NCBI RefSeq assembly: GCF_022539665.2
Contig: NC_081339.1
Coordinates: 1,736,001 to 1,800,000, forward strand
Source of the DNA: Daphnia carinata
Taxonomy: Eukaryota; Arthropoda; Branchiopoda; Diplostraca; Daphniidae
DNA: 64,000 bases
Direction: 5' to 3'
Below the pieces are notes generated by a model. It ran no database searches, was not told where the DNA came from, and saw only the letters and a program-made list of their open reading frames with translations. Shown here piece after piece: positions 31,901-41,938 of the stretch (positions within the stretch are counted from its first letter, which is position 1; each line of letters starts with the position of its first letter). The translations under genes were made by a program, and so were the position numbers.

Positions 31901-32038
31901 GAACAGCGTCCAACGAGGGAAGAATCGCACCCGGTACCAGAAAAGCGCCGCAAACTGGACTCTACGGCCAGCGGAAGTGATGGTGCAGCTGTGCTTCTGC
32001 CATGTTCACCCCAACCAAACCAGCTACGCAAACAGTAA
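28980..32038 (+). pseudogene. Gene X: large intron-containing gene, possibly ZNF292/RLF-like
   Basis: Exon blocks: about 28,980-29,071 (TDPWNHPVVIKIINDLP, frame damaged upstream), 29,128-29,731 (TSRLDRLCWEDKYKDLALTL...LWLDLHVSLLYICNE), 29,811-30,766 (DFKAFAVDLYIEAVAADL..., then a very basic region RCKRKLKRKQQSRTKKG), 30,849-31,250 and 31,337-32,038 (acidic, Ser/Pro-rich, ending NQLRKQ). The helical N-terminal part with a WNHPVV start loosely resembles the N-terminal superhelix of ZNF292/RLF zinc-finger proteins; this is a weak lead. Frame breaks near 29,570-29,600 and 30,295-30,330 occur in both arms, so they predate the duplication or reflect unrecognised splicing. The basic region suggests nuclear localisation. 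Confidence 0.5.
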
Positions 32039-32257
32039 ACAAACAAAAAAATTGTTAAATTCTTGTATTTTCATAGTTAAAAGGAACGCACATGCCTGTA
32101 CCTCTGTTGTTCCGAAACACTAGGCATTCACAATCTACCTTCATTTGCAACAATGATTAATGCGACCCCCTTTCGCAATAAACATTCATCGTTAATTTCA
32201 TTGATTGGAGACTAGCCAAAATTTTTTACGTTATACAATTTTTTAAATTAATGTTTA

Positions 32258-33053
32258 TTGTTGTTTTCTACCTGCAGAAGTGAACGACAGTGGTGCCCAA
32301 AATGTGGCTTTCCTGTATCGGATACTAACCGATACCAATTTGAGAGTCAGAATGAGCACAACGCGCCTGCCGAACCATTGTTACCAGATAAATCTTCTGG
32401 CATCCATGAACATCTTTTCAAAGACTGTCAAAAAATTCAGAACTCCAATCAAGGATTTCTTGCTTGGATAAAGTGGCTTCAGTTGGAATTAAATCCTGAG
32501 GAATCGCCCAACAATACAGTCGTTACTGAAAATGGGAGGGCTCACAAAGAATCCAGTTCCGGCCTGCTTGAAGATCTCAATGTTCTTATAGCCCAGTATT
32601 ATTTTATTTTATTTTCTTGTTTGTTCACGCAAAGTTTTCCATTTGATTTTTGATTTTTATTAGGTTATGTGACAAATCCAAAGAAACGAGCGCATCCCAT
32701 GGAATGGCTTGTGATTGCCTACGATTGTACTGCAGGGCTCCATTGCCACCTACGTCAAATGATGGATCATTATTGAACCTGTTTGACTGGTTTCGACTTC
32801 TCATTTTTCAACCAGCAGCCCTTTCGGATGAAACAAATAAATGTAACATATCACTGCTCTCTCATTTTCAATTTTTATTAATAAGGTTTTTTTTTCTTTC
32901 TTACCTTCAGCTTATGTCAACGTCCTTGCATTCCTCATTTCATTGTTAACCGAAGAACAATCCAACCCAAGTATAAGTAATCGCCTCGACATAATTGAAC
33001 ACAATTTTGCGAACGAAGAGGAAAGTAAAGGAAAGAGCAGCATGAAATATGCC
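32258..33053 (+). pseudogene. Gene Y: Cys-containing protein, unrecognised, right arm
   Basis: Three exons with GT-AG borders: from 32,280 (ERQWCPKCGFPVSDTNRYQF, then EHLFKDCQKIQNSNQGFLAW), from 32,664 (LCDKSKETSASHGMACDCLRLYCR) and from 32,912 (AYVNVLAFLISLLTEEQSNP, ending SSMKYA before GTAAGT). The CPKC and CDC...YC pairs could bind zinc. It may be a downstream part of gene X or a separate gene. The 3' end is cut by the inverted-repeat edge, so it is incomplete. Confidence 0.4.
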
Positions 33054-33083
33054 GTAAGTTTTTTTTTCTTTCGTGTATGTGTA

Positions 33084-35654
33084 TTCTATTCCAACTGATC
33101 TTCAAAATGTGGTGAAAGATTTTTTGATTAAATTTAACCCAAAACAAATTCAAGAATTTTAATTACCTGATACACACTTATAGTTGAACACAACCATGAA
33201 AAACCAAGTAAAATACACCTCAGGGTGCACGAAATCGAAAATTTAAATTGAGAAGAATTAAAAGAGTAACGTCGATTATTTACCAACTTTGTCGACACCT
33301 AGCAATAGAATGAACCAGCTGATATTGCTTGTTGGGCAGTATTTAATTTGTCCGCTAGATGTCTCAAAATTTTGGCGGCACCTAGTGCTTTTTCTTTCAA
33401 TGTAACTCTTTCAATTCAATAACAGAAGATATAGTAAAATATACAAAAACAAGAATAGGTACAATAAGGAATTTTTAGAAATAACATGTTATTCATTCAT
33501 TAATGAGAACTTATAATAAGATACTGTATTACGCTTCCCTCTCAGTAATAAATCCTGGCCAAATTTCCATTCCTTTGTGGGTGAAATACAGATGGCCAGA
33601 TGGCCCAGATGAATATAAATCAAATGTAATTACTTCGCGAATTTTTTTTTTGTATTTACATCAATCGACATGCCATTTGCCTTTTTTCTTCCACGAAGCA
33701 TTCGCGCAATATATTTAAAAGTAAAGCCAATAAAAGTAGTGATACTTATTAGTTAAGTTTTTTTTAGCACCAGATGGCGCTGTCACCAATGAGATTGCTT
33801 TAACACCATCCATATGCATTGATATAGCCATCATCACCAATGATGATTTTCCCGATATTTATCATATTTACTATTATTTATAAATTGATTAATGATTTGA
33901 ACAGTATGTGAAATAAATTTAACTTTAAGAAAAGGTATAATTGAATGTTCTTGTGTTTAACTGAAATTTTTTAAATTAAAAAAACGTACCACATCTCCAA
34001 AGGAAATGCGCTGGAGCCAAGCCGATTATTACATAAAACCATCGCGTGATGCTGTTTTTTAATTCAACTTTTTTGAGAAAACAGCAGTAATTCAAAATAT
34101 TGTCATTCAAAATGTTGGCATTCAAAATTTTGTCATTCCTCAACAAATTTTTTTCGTTTATCGCGTCGTGGTTCCTGGGAGAAACCTTTTATTTTTATTC
34201 TCCCGACCAGCCCCAGCTTGAAAGGCCCCGGCTGCCATTGCCACTAACCCCAGAAACGGCCAGCCAACCCCAGTCGCTTTACGGATTTCCTGAAAATTCC
34301 CCAGCATCAGGTAACCAAAATCCGCATTATTACGGCCATAACGCCCGCACCCCGCCCGCCCGTACTGGCACCAGGAAACGTCACCTGGGAGCATGAAACT
34401 GCCTGAAAACAAGGAGATCAAGCCCCAATTGGAACCGAACCGAAACAGAGGTTTCCCAATTTACGCGGTAGGGCCCTTGTCTTCTGCAGACGGTCCCGAT
34501 CCTCAGCATCAGAAAACGATGCGAAAGCTCAGTGAAGCAAAACCGGGCGTGGATCTTGAAAGTGGGCAAGAGGTGTGGACTGAAATCAGCTTTATTTAAT
34601 TGGTTCCTTTTCGTAAATAAGGTTTTTCAACTTCGCAGACGATTACCTTCGTTTTTCGGAAAACGACCTATTAAATAAAAGCGCATTTGAAACCCTCCTC
34701 TTAACTCAACTTATTGCAGACTTTCTTCTTTTGTTTTTTTACGTTAAATGCACTCAATGATTGTTTTGTCAATCAACAATATGACACCTTGACGTTTTCC
34801 CCTGTGGCAATCTGACGGAATTGATTGGCGAACCCGTAAACGGTGCTGTTCATTTCCACGTGATTTTTGTTCGTGTAGTTTCTATGAAAATGGTTTTCTT
34901 TCAGTGAGTTTGTGAGCTTGTGAAGAGTGTGATCGGTATTGCACTTATATTTTGTAAAAGTGCTGGCCGATAACTTTGACACTTGTTTACAACCACCGGA
35001 AGAGAGCGATGGAAGAAAGTACATGTTTTCTTAAAGAACGCGGCTGTCAATCAACTACCTTTACGGAGGACTTAAATCCTTAAATGAGTCGATCAATTTT
35101 CTTGGAGCGCTATATGGAACCAAAGTCGGGTGTCAGTATTTGAACTGTATTATCTTTTCGTTTCATTAATAAACGGATTCTGTTCCGAACTCTTTGTATT
35201 TTTTTATTAATTTTTTTATGGTACACGAAAATCAAGAATTATAATAATACTCGAAATAGAATCGAGCACGGTATTATTCGATTACTTCCTATAGTTAAGA
35301 CGTCTTAGAGCATTTAAGAATTTGTCTCATTAAAAGAGATGTAATGGGAAGGAACAACTAGCTGTGGAATATGTTATAAGCGAGGGATATTGCAAGATCC
35401 AGTCGGGTCGTCGTGTTTATTCGCTTTAATCACATAAAGGGACTGAAGTTTCAGCAGTTCCGAGAACTGGCCAATTTTTTTGAAAATTTGTCCTTACATC
35501 GGGACTAGGGGAAGGGGGTATCAAAAATCCATAATAGCGGCGTCCTTTCGTCGTCATTATTTAGCCTCTACCTCTAATAACGCGAGTCTGAGCTTAACAA
35601 ACGCCCCCCTCATTAACAGCCTACAACGTTTAGTTATTCTGCGTCGATGGATTG
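33084..35654. other. Gene-poor interval
   Basis: Mostly AT-rich DNA without recognised genes. Short repeats of ATTCAAAATxTTGTCATTC lie near 34,090-34,135. Around 34,160-34,600 base composition is less AT-rich and two short plus-strand ORFs (Pro-rich, 34,100-34,396; and 34,393-34,599) exist, but nothing supports them as genes. Confidence 0.4.
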
Positions 35655-35822
35655 CCGGAGAAATAGGACCCGGAGATTTAGGACCCCAAAATAGGACCTA
35701 TAGAAATAGGACCCGGAGAATTAGGACCCAATCTTCTAACATATTTTGAAGGGTCCTATTTCTCCATCATAAGGGTCCTATTTCTTCTTAGAATTGGTCC
35801 TAATTCTCCTTAGGAAATAGCC
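35655..35822 (+). mobile_element. MITE-like repeat built from GGAGAAATAGGACC units, copy 1
   Basis: Starts CCGGAGAAATAGGACC and repeats this unit (variants with ATTTAGG and ATTAGG) four times on the left half. A central hinge CAATCTTCTAACATATTTTG follows, then the unit in inverse orientation (GGTCCTATTTCTCC) on the right half. The whole can fold into a long hairpin. The inverted copy is at 41,756-41,927. Confidence 0.7.
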
Positions 35823-36869
35823 CTAATGCCCGCTGTTATGAAGTCAGAACCGGACGGCATATGTAGTTTTCCGCACTCTAAACCACGTTATCAATTGCTC
35901 GTGTAATCAGTCCATCATAACTTTTTTGTTTGAATTCATATTTGTATTTTTTTTGCACGATTACACGCATTATCTATTGCTTTACACAGCTCATGTATAA
36001 AAGTTATATTTATTTTTACAGTGTTTGATTTTTTGCCCTTGACCTTTCGTTAATGGCGTTTCCAGTCCTAGTATCGCCCTCCCCCCTGGCTGATATCTTA
36101 TTCCATGCGAATTCCCGGAGACGAGGGGCATGCCTTCCCCTAAGTACTCCTTAATACACTGATAAATAAGAAAAAAATTATATATATATAATTTAAGACA
36201 AGCACATTTTTTAATAAAAAAAATATTTGCCGCAAAACCATAAATAGAGACCTACGTGGCAAGAACGAAAATAATGAGTTCCGCTCGGATCATGGAAGGC
36301 ATGCCAGTGTATTGTTATACAAAACTATCATGGCACGGCCTGTAAATAATGGAACACGAGGCAGCTCATCCATGTCAATATCGGCAATTCATACGATAAG
36401 TTTGTTTTTTTCGCTAGTTTATTCAGTTTATGCTTTCCTTTCATTTTTCGTTTTCTTAATGTTGATTTATCCCTTTTCTGTTGTTGTTCCTTTCTCTTTT
36501 CTTGTTCTTCGATGCGTTCAACCAACTCCTTTCTCGTTTGTGATGTTGATTTTATTCTCTTTCCTAATTGGTTTATGAAGCTCGCAATCAATTCCACATT
36601 TTTTTTTTTAACCTATTGCGCTTAGTATTCTTTTATCTGTTGTAATACAGAAAAGTAAAATTAGTTGAAGGTCTATTTTTTTTGTCGAAATCAAAGTTTA
36701 CCTTGGCATCTGTTATTTTTCCTTTGTTTGTTTAGTTTCTTCTTCTCCAACTTATCTAACTTCCGTTTAAGTTGAGTTTTCATTTTATCAGAGTCCTGCT
36801 TTTCCCCTGAAATTGGATGGCATATGCTGGCTTGCCTTCCTTAAACAAAAAGATTATAGAACATACATA

Positions 36870-37140
36870 CCCTACTAGCCTTTGTCCGTCCCAGGGACAT
36901 CCCATCTACGTCCTGGCTGGCCGATCGGGACGTCCCATTCTGACGGCAGATGTACGTCACCAGGATGTCCTAATGTTCGGTTTTAGGGACGTAATTATTT
37001 GGAAGTCCTGGTAACGTCCTTATTTGGGAGTACTACGGACGTCCTTAGTTGGACGTCTGCAGGATGGCAAATCCGTACGTTCAGTGAACGTACGTATTGG
37101 AACATCCGCGGAATGTCCGGATCGCGGCAGCGAAAGGACG
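36870..37140. repeat. GACGTCC-rich segment
   Basis: At least seven occurrences of GACGTCC or one-base variants in both orientations within 270 bp (for example CGGGACGTCCC, CGGACGTCCTTA, TTGGACGTCTGC), plus the palindrome ACGTTCAGTGAACGT. This looks like a small palindromic repeat or MITE core. No TIR or target duplication could be fixed. Confidence 0.4.
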
Positions 37141-37298
37141 CAAGAAAATTTGTTTAAATTAAAATAAAACCATAAATTTTTGGTAATTGATTTACATATC
37201 ATTTATTTTTACAAAATACAAATAATTAAACAAGAAATTCAAAAAAAACTTTTCGATTTGACTTCGGTAGCAACAGACGAACTAAATCCAGGTAAGCC

Positions 37299-38413
37299 TA
37301 TTATTTACATTTGCTGTACCGATCAAAAAGCTCTTCAACTTCCGCCAAACAGCGACGATCTTCTTCCTCATTTTCACGCACAAATTCTTCCAACGGATAC
37401 TAAAATTACAAGAAATATGAGATCAGGTAATAGTTTGAGCCTAATTGAAATTTTAAAACTAACCTTGTGGCGAGGGAAGGTTCCAATTGGCCAGTCCTTT
37501 GTAGGAATGTCCAGTTTATGGACTGGCTTGGTATGAGTCGTGATTAACGTACCAAACGTTCTGTTGTGGAAAGCGCCTTTTGTAACAGAGTAAAGGCTTT
37601 AATTTAATATTGATTCAACATTGTAACGTGTTTCTAAATACCTTTGAAAGACATAAGAGTCAGGTCAGAAACACCAGGCAATTGGTTCATTACGCAACTC
37701 GTCTTCTCCTCTGGGGTATATGACTTATCTCCCCTCTGTTTCCGGCGATACCAAACGAAAATTGCCTTGTACGCATTTTCGTTTGAGCACGATCCACACG
37801 CCATCGTCGTTACCTTTAAATATATTTTTTATTATTTGCAATAGGTCGGAACAATTAAGGAGCTACAACTTACCTCTGTATGGCCTTTGGGAGCAATACG
37901 TAACAGAGAATTCTGGACTCGCTTAGGATAATTTTCACCAGGAAATACACCGAGGGCAGGTCGGTTTATGAATCTTTAAGAAATATAAATTAAAATTTTG
38001 ATGTTGCCCAGACAGGTAAATAATCAATTCAATTACGTTCTGATGTTTTCTTTATCTTGACATCTAATAATTCAGGGTGGTTGTAACCTAATGGAACTGA
38101 AGAGGTTTGAGTGTAAACATCAAGCAGAATATTGCCATCGACATCGTATAAATAGTTTCGTATGCTCTTCGAATAATCGGCGAACAACTGCACTGCGTCC
38201 GAGATCTGCAAAGATAAATTTGGTAATTTAAAGTCTTACGACGTTAACACAAAGTATGGCAAATAGTATAAAAAAAATGGCAACTGACTTGAATTTTTTT
38301 CACTTTTTTTTCACACTGCTATGCGGCCGTTGCTCAGGCTGCTGTTGTTGCTGATGGAAAAAGTCGAATAACTCTGTTGTTTTACTTTGCGGGCCTTTCA
38401 ACTGCTTCCAAAA
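37299..38413 (-). pseudogene. ABAT: ABAT-like (4-aminobutyrate aminotransferase) fragment
   Basis: Exons on the minus strand match the N-terminal half of GABA transaminase, the mitochondrial PLP enzyme of GABA breakdown: 38,320-38,413 (KGPQSK), about 38,046-38,203 ([33 protein letters not shown]), 37,874-37,973 (FINRPALGVFPGENYPKRVQ), 37,642-37,813 (TMACGSCSNENAYKAIFVWY), 37,464-37,576 ([20 protein letters not shown]) and a last one to about 37,299 ([20 protein letters not shown]) that runs into a stop. The C-terminal half with the catalytic lysine is missing, and the join after the GYNHPELL exon is out of phase. Introns are retained, so it is a truncated DNA-level duplicate. Confidence 0.85.
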
Positions 38414-38739
38414 CTAAGAAAGAAAAAAAAACTCAGGTTTGATGAATGAAAATTACGAACAAGAAAAACGAACAATAACATATAATATAGCATGCAACAA
38501 GAATGAACAACATGGAACGAATCCGGGTTTTTACCATCTTTATTCCTGCTGGATGTTAGGGTTTGCCACCTAAGACGATAATAAATTAAGGTAGTTAATA
38601 GTTGAAAATGCGTCTAACTGAAATGATAATTAAACAATGGCTCTCAGATACTATCTAGTAGGAAGATTATAAAAGTTTTTCAACATTCCAAAAAGTTATA
38701 ATTATCGAGTACTTTAAATTTTAGATAAATACGAAAGAA

Positions 38740-39125
38740 ATTCACCTGTGGCAATAAGGCACTTGTCGTAGGTGATGGTAAGGCCGTCATCTAACTCAGC
38801 TTTGCGACCAGCAATGTCCAGTTTAACTACATGATGTCCTCGCACAACTGAAACACCACCATGTTCTTTGGCAACTAATTCCACTGGACTGCAGTAGAAT
38901 TCATCCTGATCGAAGAACAAACTGGATCCAAAAATAGGTCACATTCATTAAAATAACGCAACACAAAATTATAACTTTAGACAATCACCTTCACTTTTTT
39001 CCGTTCCACTGCTTAAACTTCAGTTTGTTTGACACTTCGGGATCGTCACTGAACCACAATTCTTACGCGATAGTGGTGGCCTCATGTAAGGCAAGTGGTT
39101 TTCTTCACCAATGACTAAGACCTAG
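38740..39125 (-). pseudogene. AIFM1: AIFM1-like (apoptosis-inducing factor) fragment
   Basis: Two exons on the minus strand match mitochondrial AIF, a flavoprotein oxidoreductase: about 38,995-39,122 (VLVIGEENHLPYMRPPLS, then a one-base frameshift before WFSDDPEVSNKLKFKQWNGK) and 38,745-38,925 (FYCSPVELVAKEHGGVSVVR, then ITYDKCLIATG, followed by GTGAAT). The FAD-binding start and the rest of the enzyme are absent. Frameshift and truncation make it a pseudogene. It lies next to the ABAT fragment, although the two genes are unrelated in function. Confidence 0.85.
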
Positions 39126-39764
39126 AACAAATGATTCAATTAAAAATGGCGAGATATTTTATGGCATGCTTATAAAAGTCCGATTCGATGAGTTGTAGCC
39201 TTGAACGTGAACGGAAGAACGAAAAGCCTTTAAACCATAAAAATAAAATTAATTTAGATTCAATTACACATATTTTACCATTCATAGCTGTGTGTGTAGT
39301 TGGTTTTCTCATCAACAAGAGAATTGGTTGTCTTGCTTATGTAAATGGAAATCCGTTAAAGCTCAGTACTTGCATCTTGAGATTAATGTCTTGACGTAAC
39401 TAACAGCTGTAATGCTGTTATTTCATCTGAACGATAAGAAAAATGATTACATAAATTTCACGAACAAAAAACTGTGAACATCTAGATTACCAGAAGGATG
39501 ATAGTTATAAGGCAGCTAACAAGTTGGTTCCCAAATGGTTCATGGTAAATCATCTCTAGTTTCATGATTCTCCTTGAAAGTAACCACCTAAGAAACATTT
39601 CGGATTAGTAATCTGTGTCAAATTTCCAAATGCAACTAATAAAATTATGTCTATACTTTAAATACCTTTCCTTCCAAGTAAATTTTTTTCTTCTGTGGTG
39701 CTAATGACAACATGAATTTGAAATGTACCAAAATTGCCAAACCTAGGAAATAAAAAATTTTTAA

Positions 39765-40455
39765 TTTTACCAGAGTCATAGAAACCTGGTTGCTCCACGG
39801 TGTGTGTAAATGCCACAAGGATTTGCGGGGACTTGTGGTCGAAATTTCCGCCCCTTTGTGGGCGGAGCTGGCAGCGTCGGAGAGCCATCTGTTGACTAGA
39901 ATTAGAGATATCCTGCCATCCTGCAATAAAATCATAAGGGATACGACATTAAATATCAGTTGTTGGGTCTAGTGGATAGCACCTACGACTGCAATACGGG
40001 AGGCCCGAGTTCGAATCCAGTAGCTGGATTATCTTTTTTCCATTTCCTAACGTATGCTGACCACACGCTGCGCTAGGTTCCACTTTCCACTGTTTTTCCA
40101 CTCATTTCAATTCTGTATTAAAATTTTATATTACGTAATTTTATATTAGTATCATATCTATTACGCCTCTGTCAATTAACTTTTTTGCGCAAGAAGTATT
40201 GCGCGCTGACAGGACGTTATTATAGTAGGCCATGCTTGAAAGACACGCTTGACTTGGCCATCCGACTACTCTAAGTACAAAACGCTGGAGGGGTGTTCTA
40301 CGGCTACTGATTCCATTTGGTTGGGACCGCGTAGTACTCAACCAAAACCGCTAGGTTCGCTATAAAACTGCCAGAATTCGACCACAAGTCCCCGCAAACC
40401 CTTGTAGCATTTACACACACCGTGGAGCAACCAGGTTTCTATGACTCTGATTTTA
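39765..40455. repeat. Inverted pair of about 80-bp repeats around a tRNA-like sequence
   Basis: 39,765-39,843 and 40,374-40,455 are reverse complements with few changes (AGAGTCATAGAAACCTGGTT, GGGGACTTGTGGTCGAA). Read on the minus strand of the left copy and the plus strand of the right copy they encode LVAFTHTVEQPGFYDS, perhaps an exon of an unidentified gene. About 530 bp lies between, including a tRNA-like sequence. Confidence 0.7.
39957..40026 (+). tRNA. tRNA-like sequence d (outside the retroelements)
   Basis: Seventy nt. The ends CAGTTGT and GTAGCTG pair seven of seven with wobbles. It has an A-box-like GGTCTAGTGG, a B box GAGTTCGAATCC and, six bases after the end, a T6 run. The anticodon region CTACGACTGCAATACGGGAG shares the CGA...CGGGAG framework with the retroelement-linked tRNA-like sequences. 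The anticodon stem pairs poorly. Confidence 0.5.
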
Positions 40456-41300
40456 CTGAAACTAGCCACTTACCTGTCAAACAAACACCGCTTACAATAA
40501 GCAACTTCAACGATTCATAGAATTGTAGGATGTTGACACTTCGAGCTTGCAACAGTCGTCTGCTTGTAGTAACCGTTGCCATATATATGGTAAAAAAACA
40601 ATAATTTTGCGCAAGGGCAAACAGTGTTTTATTATGAAATTAACGTTTATTAAATTATTTTTATGATGAAATTTTCTTAGTTATCTGTGTATTAAGAGGT
40701 ACTTATGCGCCCTCCCAAGTGTAAAGAAGCAAATAAATGTTTTTATTCGATATGCCTTCCCGTTTATTCTTTATATATGACTCATGTGTTACGCCATATA
40801 AACTGCGCAGTAGTGTATTATATTACATCGGCACCTTGCCGCTTAGCAACATTTATGATTGGCTGCTTAGGCGTTGATCTGTATTGCACCATCAACTTAA
40901 TATATCAAATTTCATTAGTTGCGACATGTAATTGCGCAGTTGTTAATTGCTGTGCAATATGCGAGGTTTCGTGGTGAACCAAGATCTGAGTAAGTTCAGT
41001 TGTCGATGAGCCTCTGACTCTTACAGGCGGAGTTCAAGTTCAGCTAGTGCTTCCCCATTGATAAATTGGTGCAAGTGAATTGAGCTGTGTCACGTGCTTG
41101 TCTGAGTGTTCGGTTCACCCATATTGTTTACCCACGTGCCGACGAACTCCTGTTAACGCTGCCTTCTCTTATATCCTCGCCCGTGCTCCGCTCAAGCCAC
41201 CGCGGTAAGCTTATACTACAGTATCATATTACACTCCGACTTCTCTTTCTTTAGTCTGACTTCTTTTGTCTTATCCCAACTGACTTCTGTACCGCTTAGC
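40456..41300. other. Non-coding interval, possible start of a 5' LTR
   Basis: No gene recognised. A TGTTACGCC at 40,787 could start the LTR that is recognisable at 41,310-41,425, but this is a guess. Confidence 0.3.
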
Positions 41301-41309
41301 CCTACTTGG

Positions 41310-41425
41310 ATAAATATAAATCATCGTGTGGGTAAATCGCCTCCGAGTTCGATTCATTTCAATTTGTCTTAATTCCGTAAAGTACATCTTCTCACAGAGA
41401 AGATGCTTTACACAAGAATCCTTAT
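41310..41425 (+). repeat. LTR-like R/U5 segment before the plus-strand retroelement
   Basis: Similar over about 110 bp to the probable 3' LTR of the minus-strand element (around 1,811-1,925, reverse strand). Shared blocks are TCGCCTCCGAG, TTTGTCTTAAT, a small hairpin CTTCTC...GAGAAG and ATGCTTTACA. Position upstream of pol and matching orientation support a 5' LTR remnant. The gag region that should follow is missing. Confidence 0.5.
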
Positions 41426-41755
41426 TGAGGCACGAAGAAAAAAAAAGTGAATAGTGACAATAGTAAAGGGCGGGTGATGGTAGGCCTGAAAACACCAGTA
41501 AGAAAATGTAAAATGCAAAAATTCAAATACTGTGTAAACAAAATTACTTTTCTATTAAATGAGCTCTAAAAAGCAATAGAAAAAGCATATAATCCTGCAA
41601 AAATATTATGAATGTAAATTTAAAAAAAAAAAAAAGTTATAATGCAGTGAAGAGGCGTCATATTGATAACGGTGTTTGAAGTGCAGAAACCAATATAGGG
41701 CGTTCGGGTTTTTTATCAATATATATGAAAACCAATTGTACATTGATTTTTTACG

Positions 41756-41927
41756 ATGGAGAAATAGGACCTTAAGGCTGGAGAAATAGGACCCTCAATA
41801 TGGAGAAATAGGACTCTTCAAAAAATGTTTGAAGATTGGGTCCTATTCCTCCAGGTCCTATTTCTCCAGGTCCTATTTGTAGGTCCTAAATCTTCGGGTC
41901 CTATTTCTCCAGGTCCTATTTCTCCGG
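41756..41927 (-). mobile_element. MITE-like GGAGAAATAGGACC repeat, copy 2 (inverted)
   Basis: Reverse-complement counterpart of 35,655-35,822: GGAGAAATAGGACC units on the left, a hinge containing CTTCAAAAAATGTTTGAAGA, and four GGTCCTATTTCTCC units on the right. It directly abuts the truncated 5' end of pol at about 41,939. Confidence 0.7.
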
Positions 41928-41938
41928 CTACCCTCAAA

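Larger units (their letters stand above)
27662..33083 (-). repeat. Giant inverted repeat, right arm (5.42 kb)
   Basis: Reverse complement of 21,617-27,037. Mirror coordinates sum to 54,699-54,700 along the whole length, so there are almost no indels. Genes X and Y and the vasa fragment read on the plus strand here. Confidence 0.95.

Noticed and set aside
34100-34599. Two short Pro-rich plus-strand ORFs as a gene
   Set aside because: No homologue recognised, no splice logic, and they overlap by four bases in different frames; could be chance in less AT-rich DNA.
36328-36597. Minus-strand Lys/Glu/Gln-rich ORF of 89 codons as a coiled-coil gene
   Set aside because: Its composition follows a T-rich plus strand; such ORFs arise by chance in low-complexity DNA.
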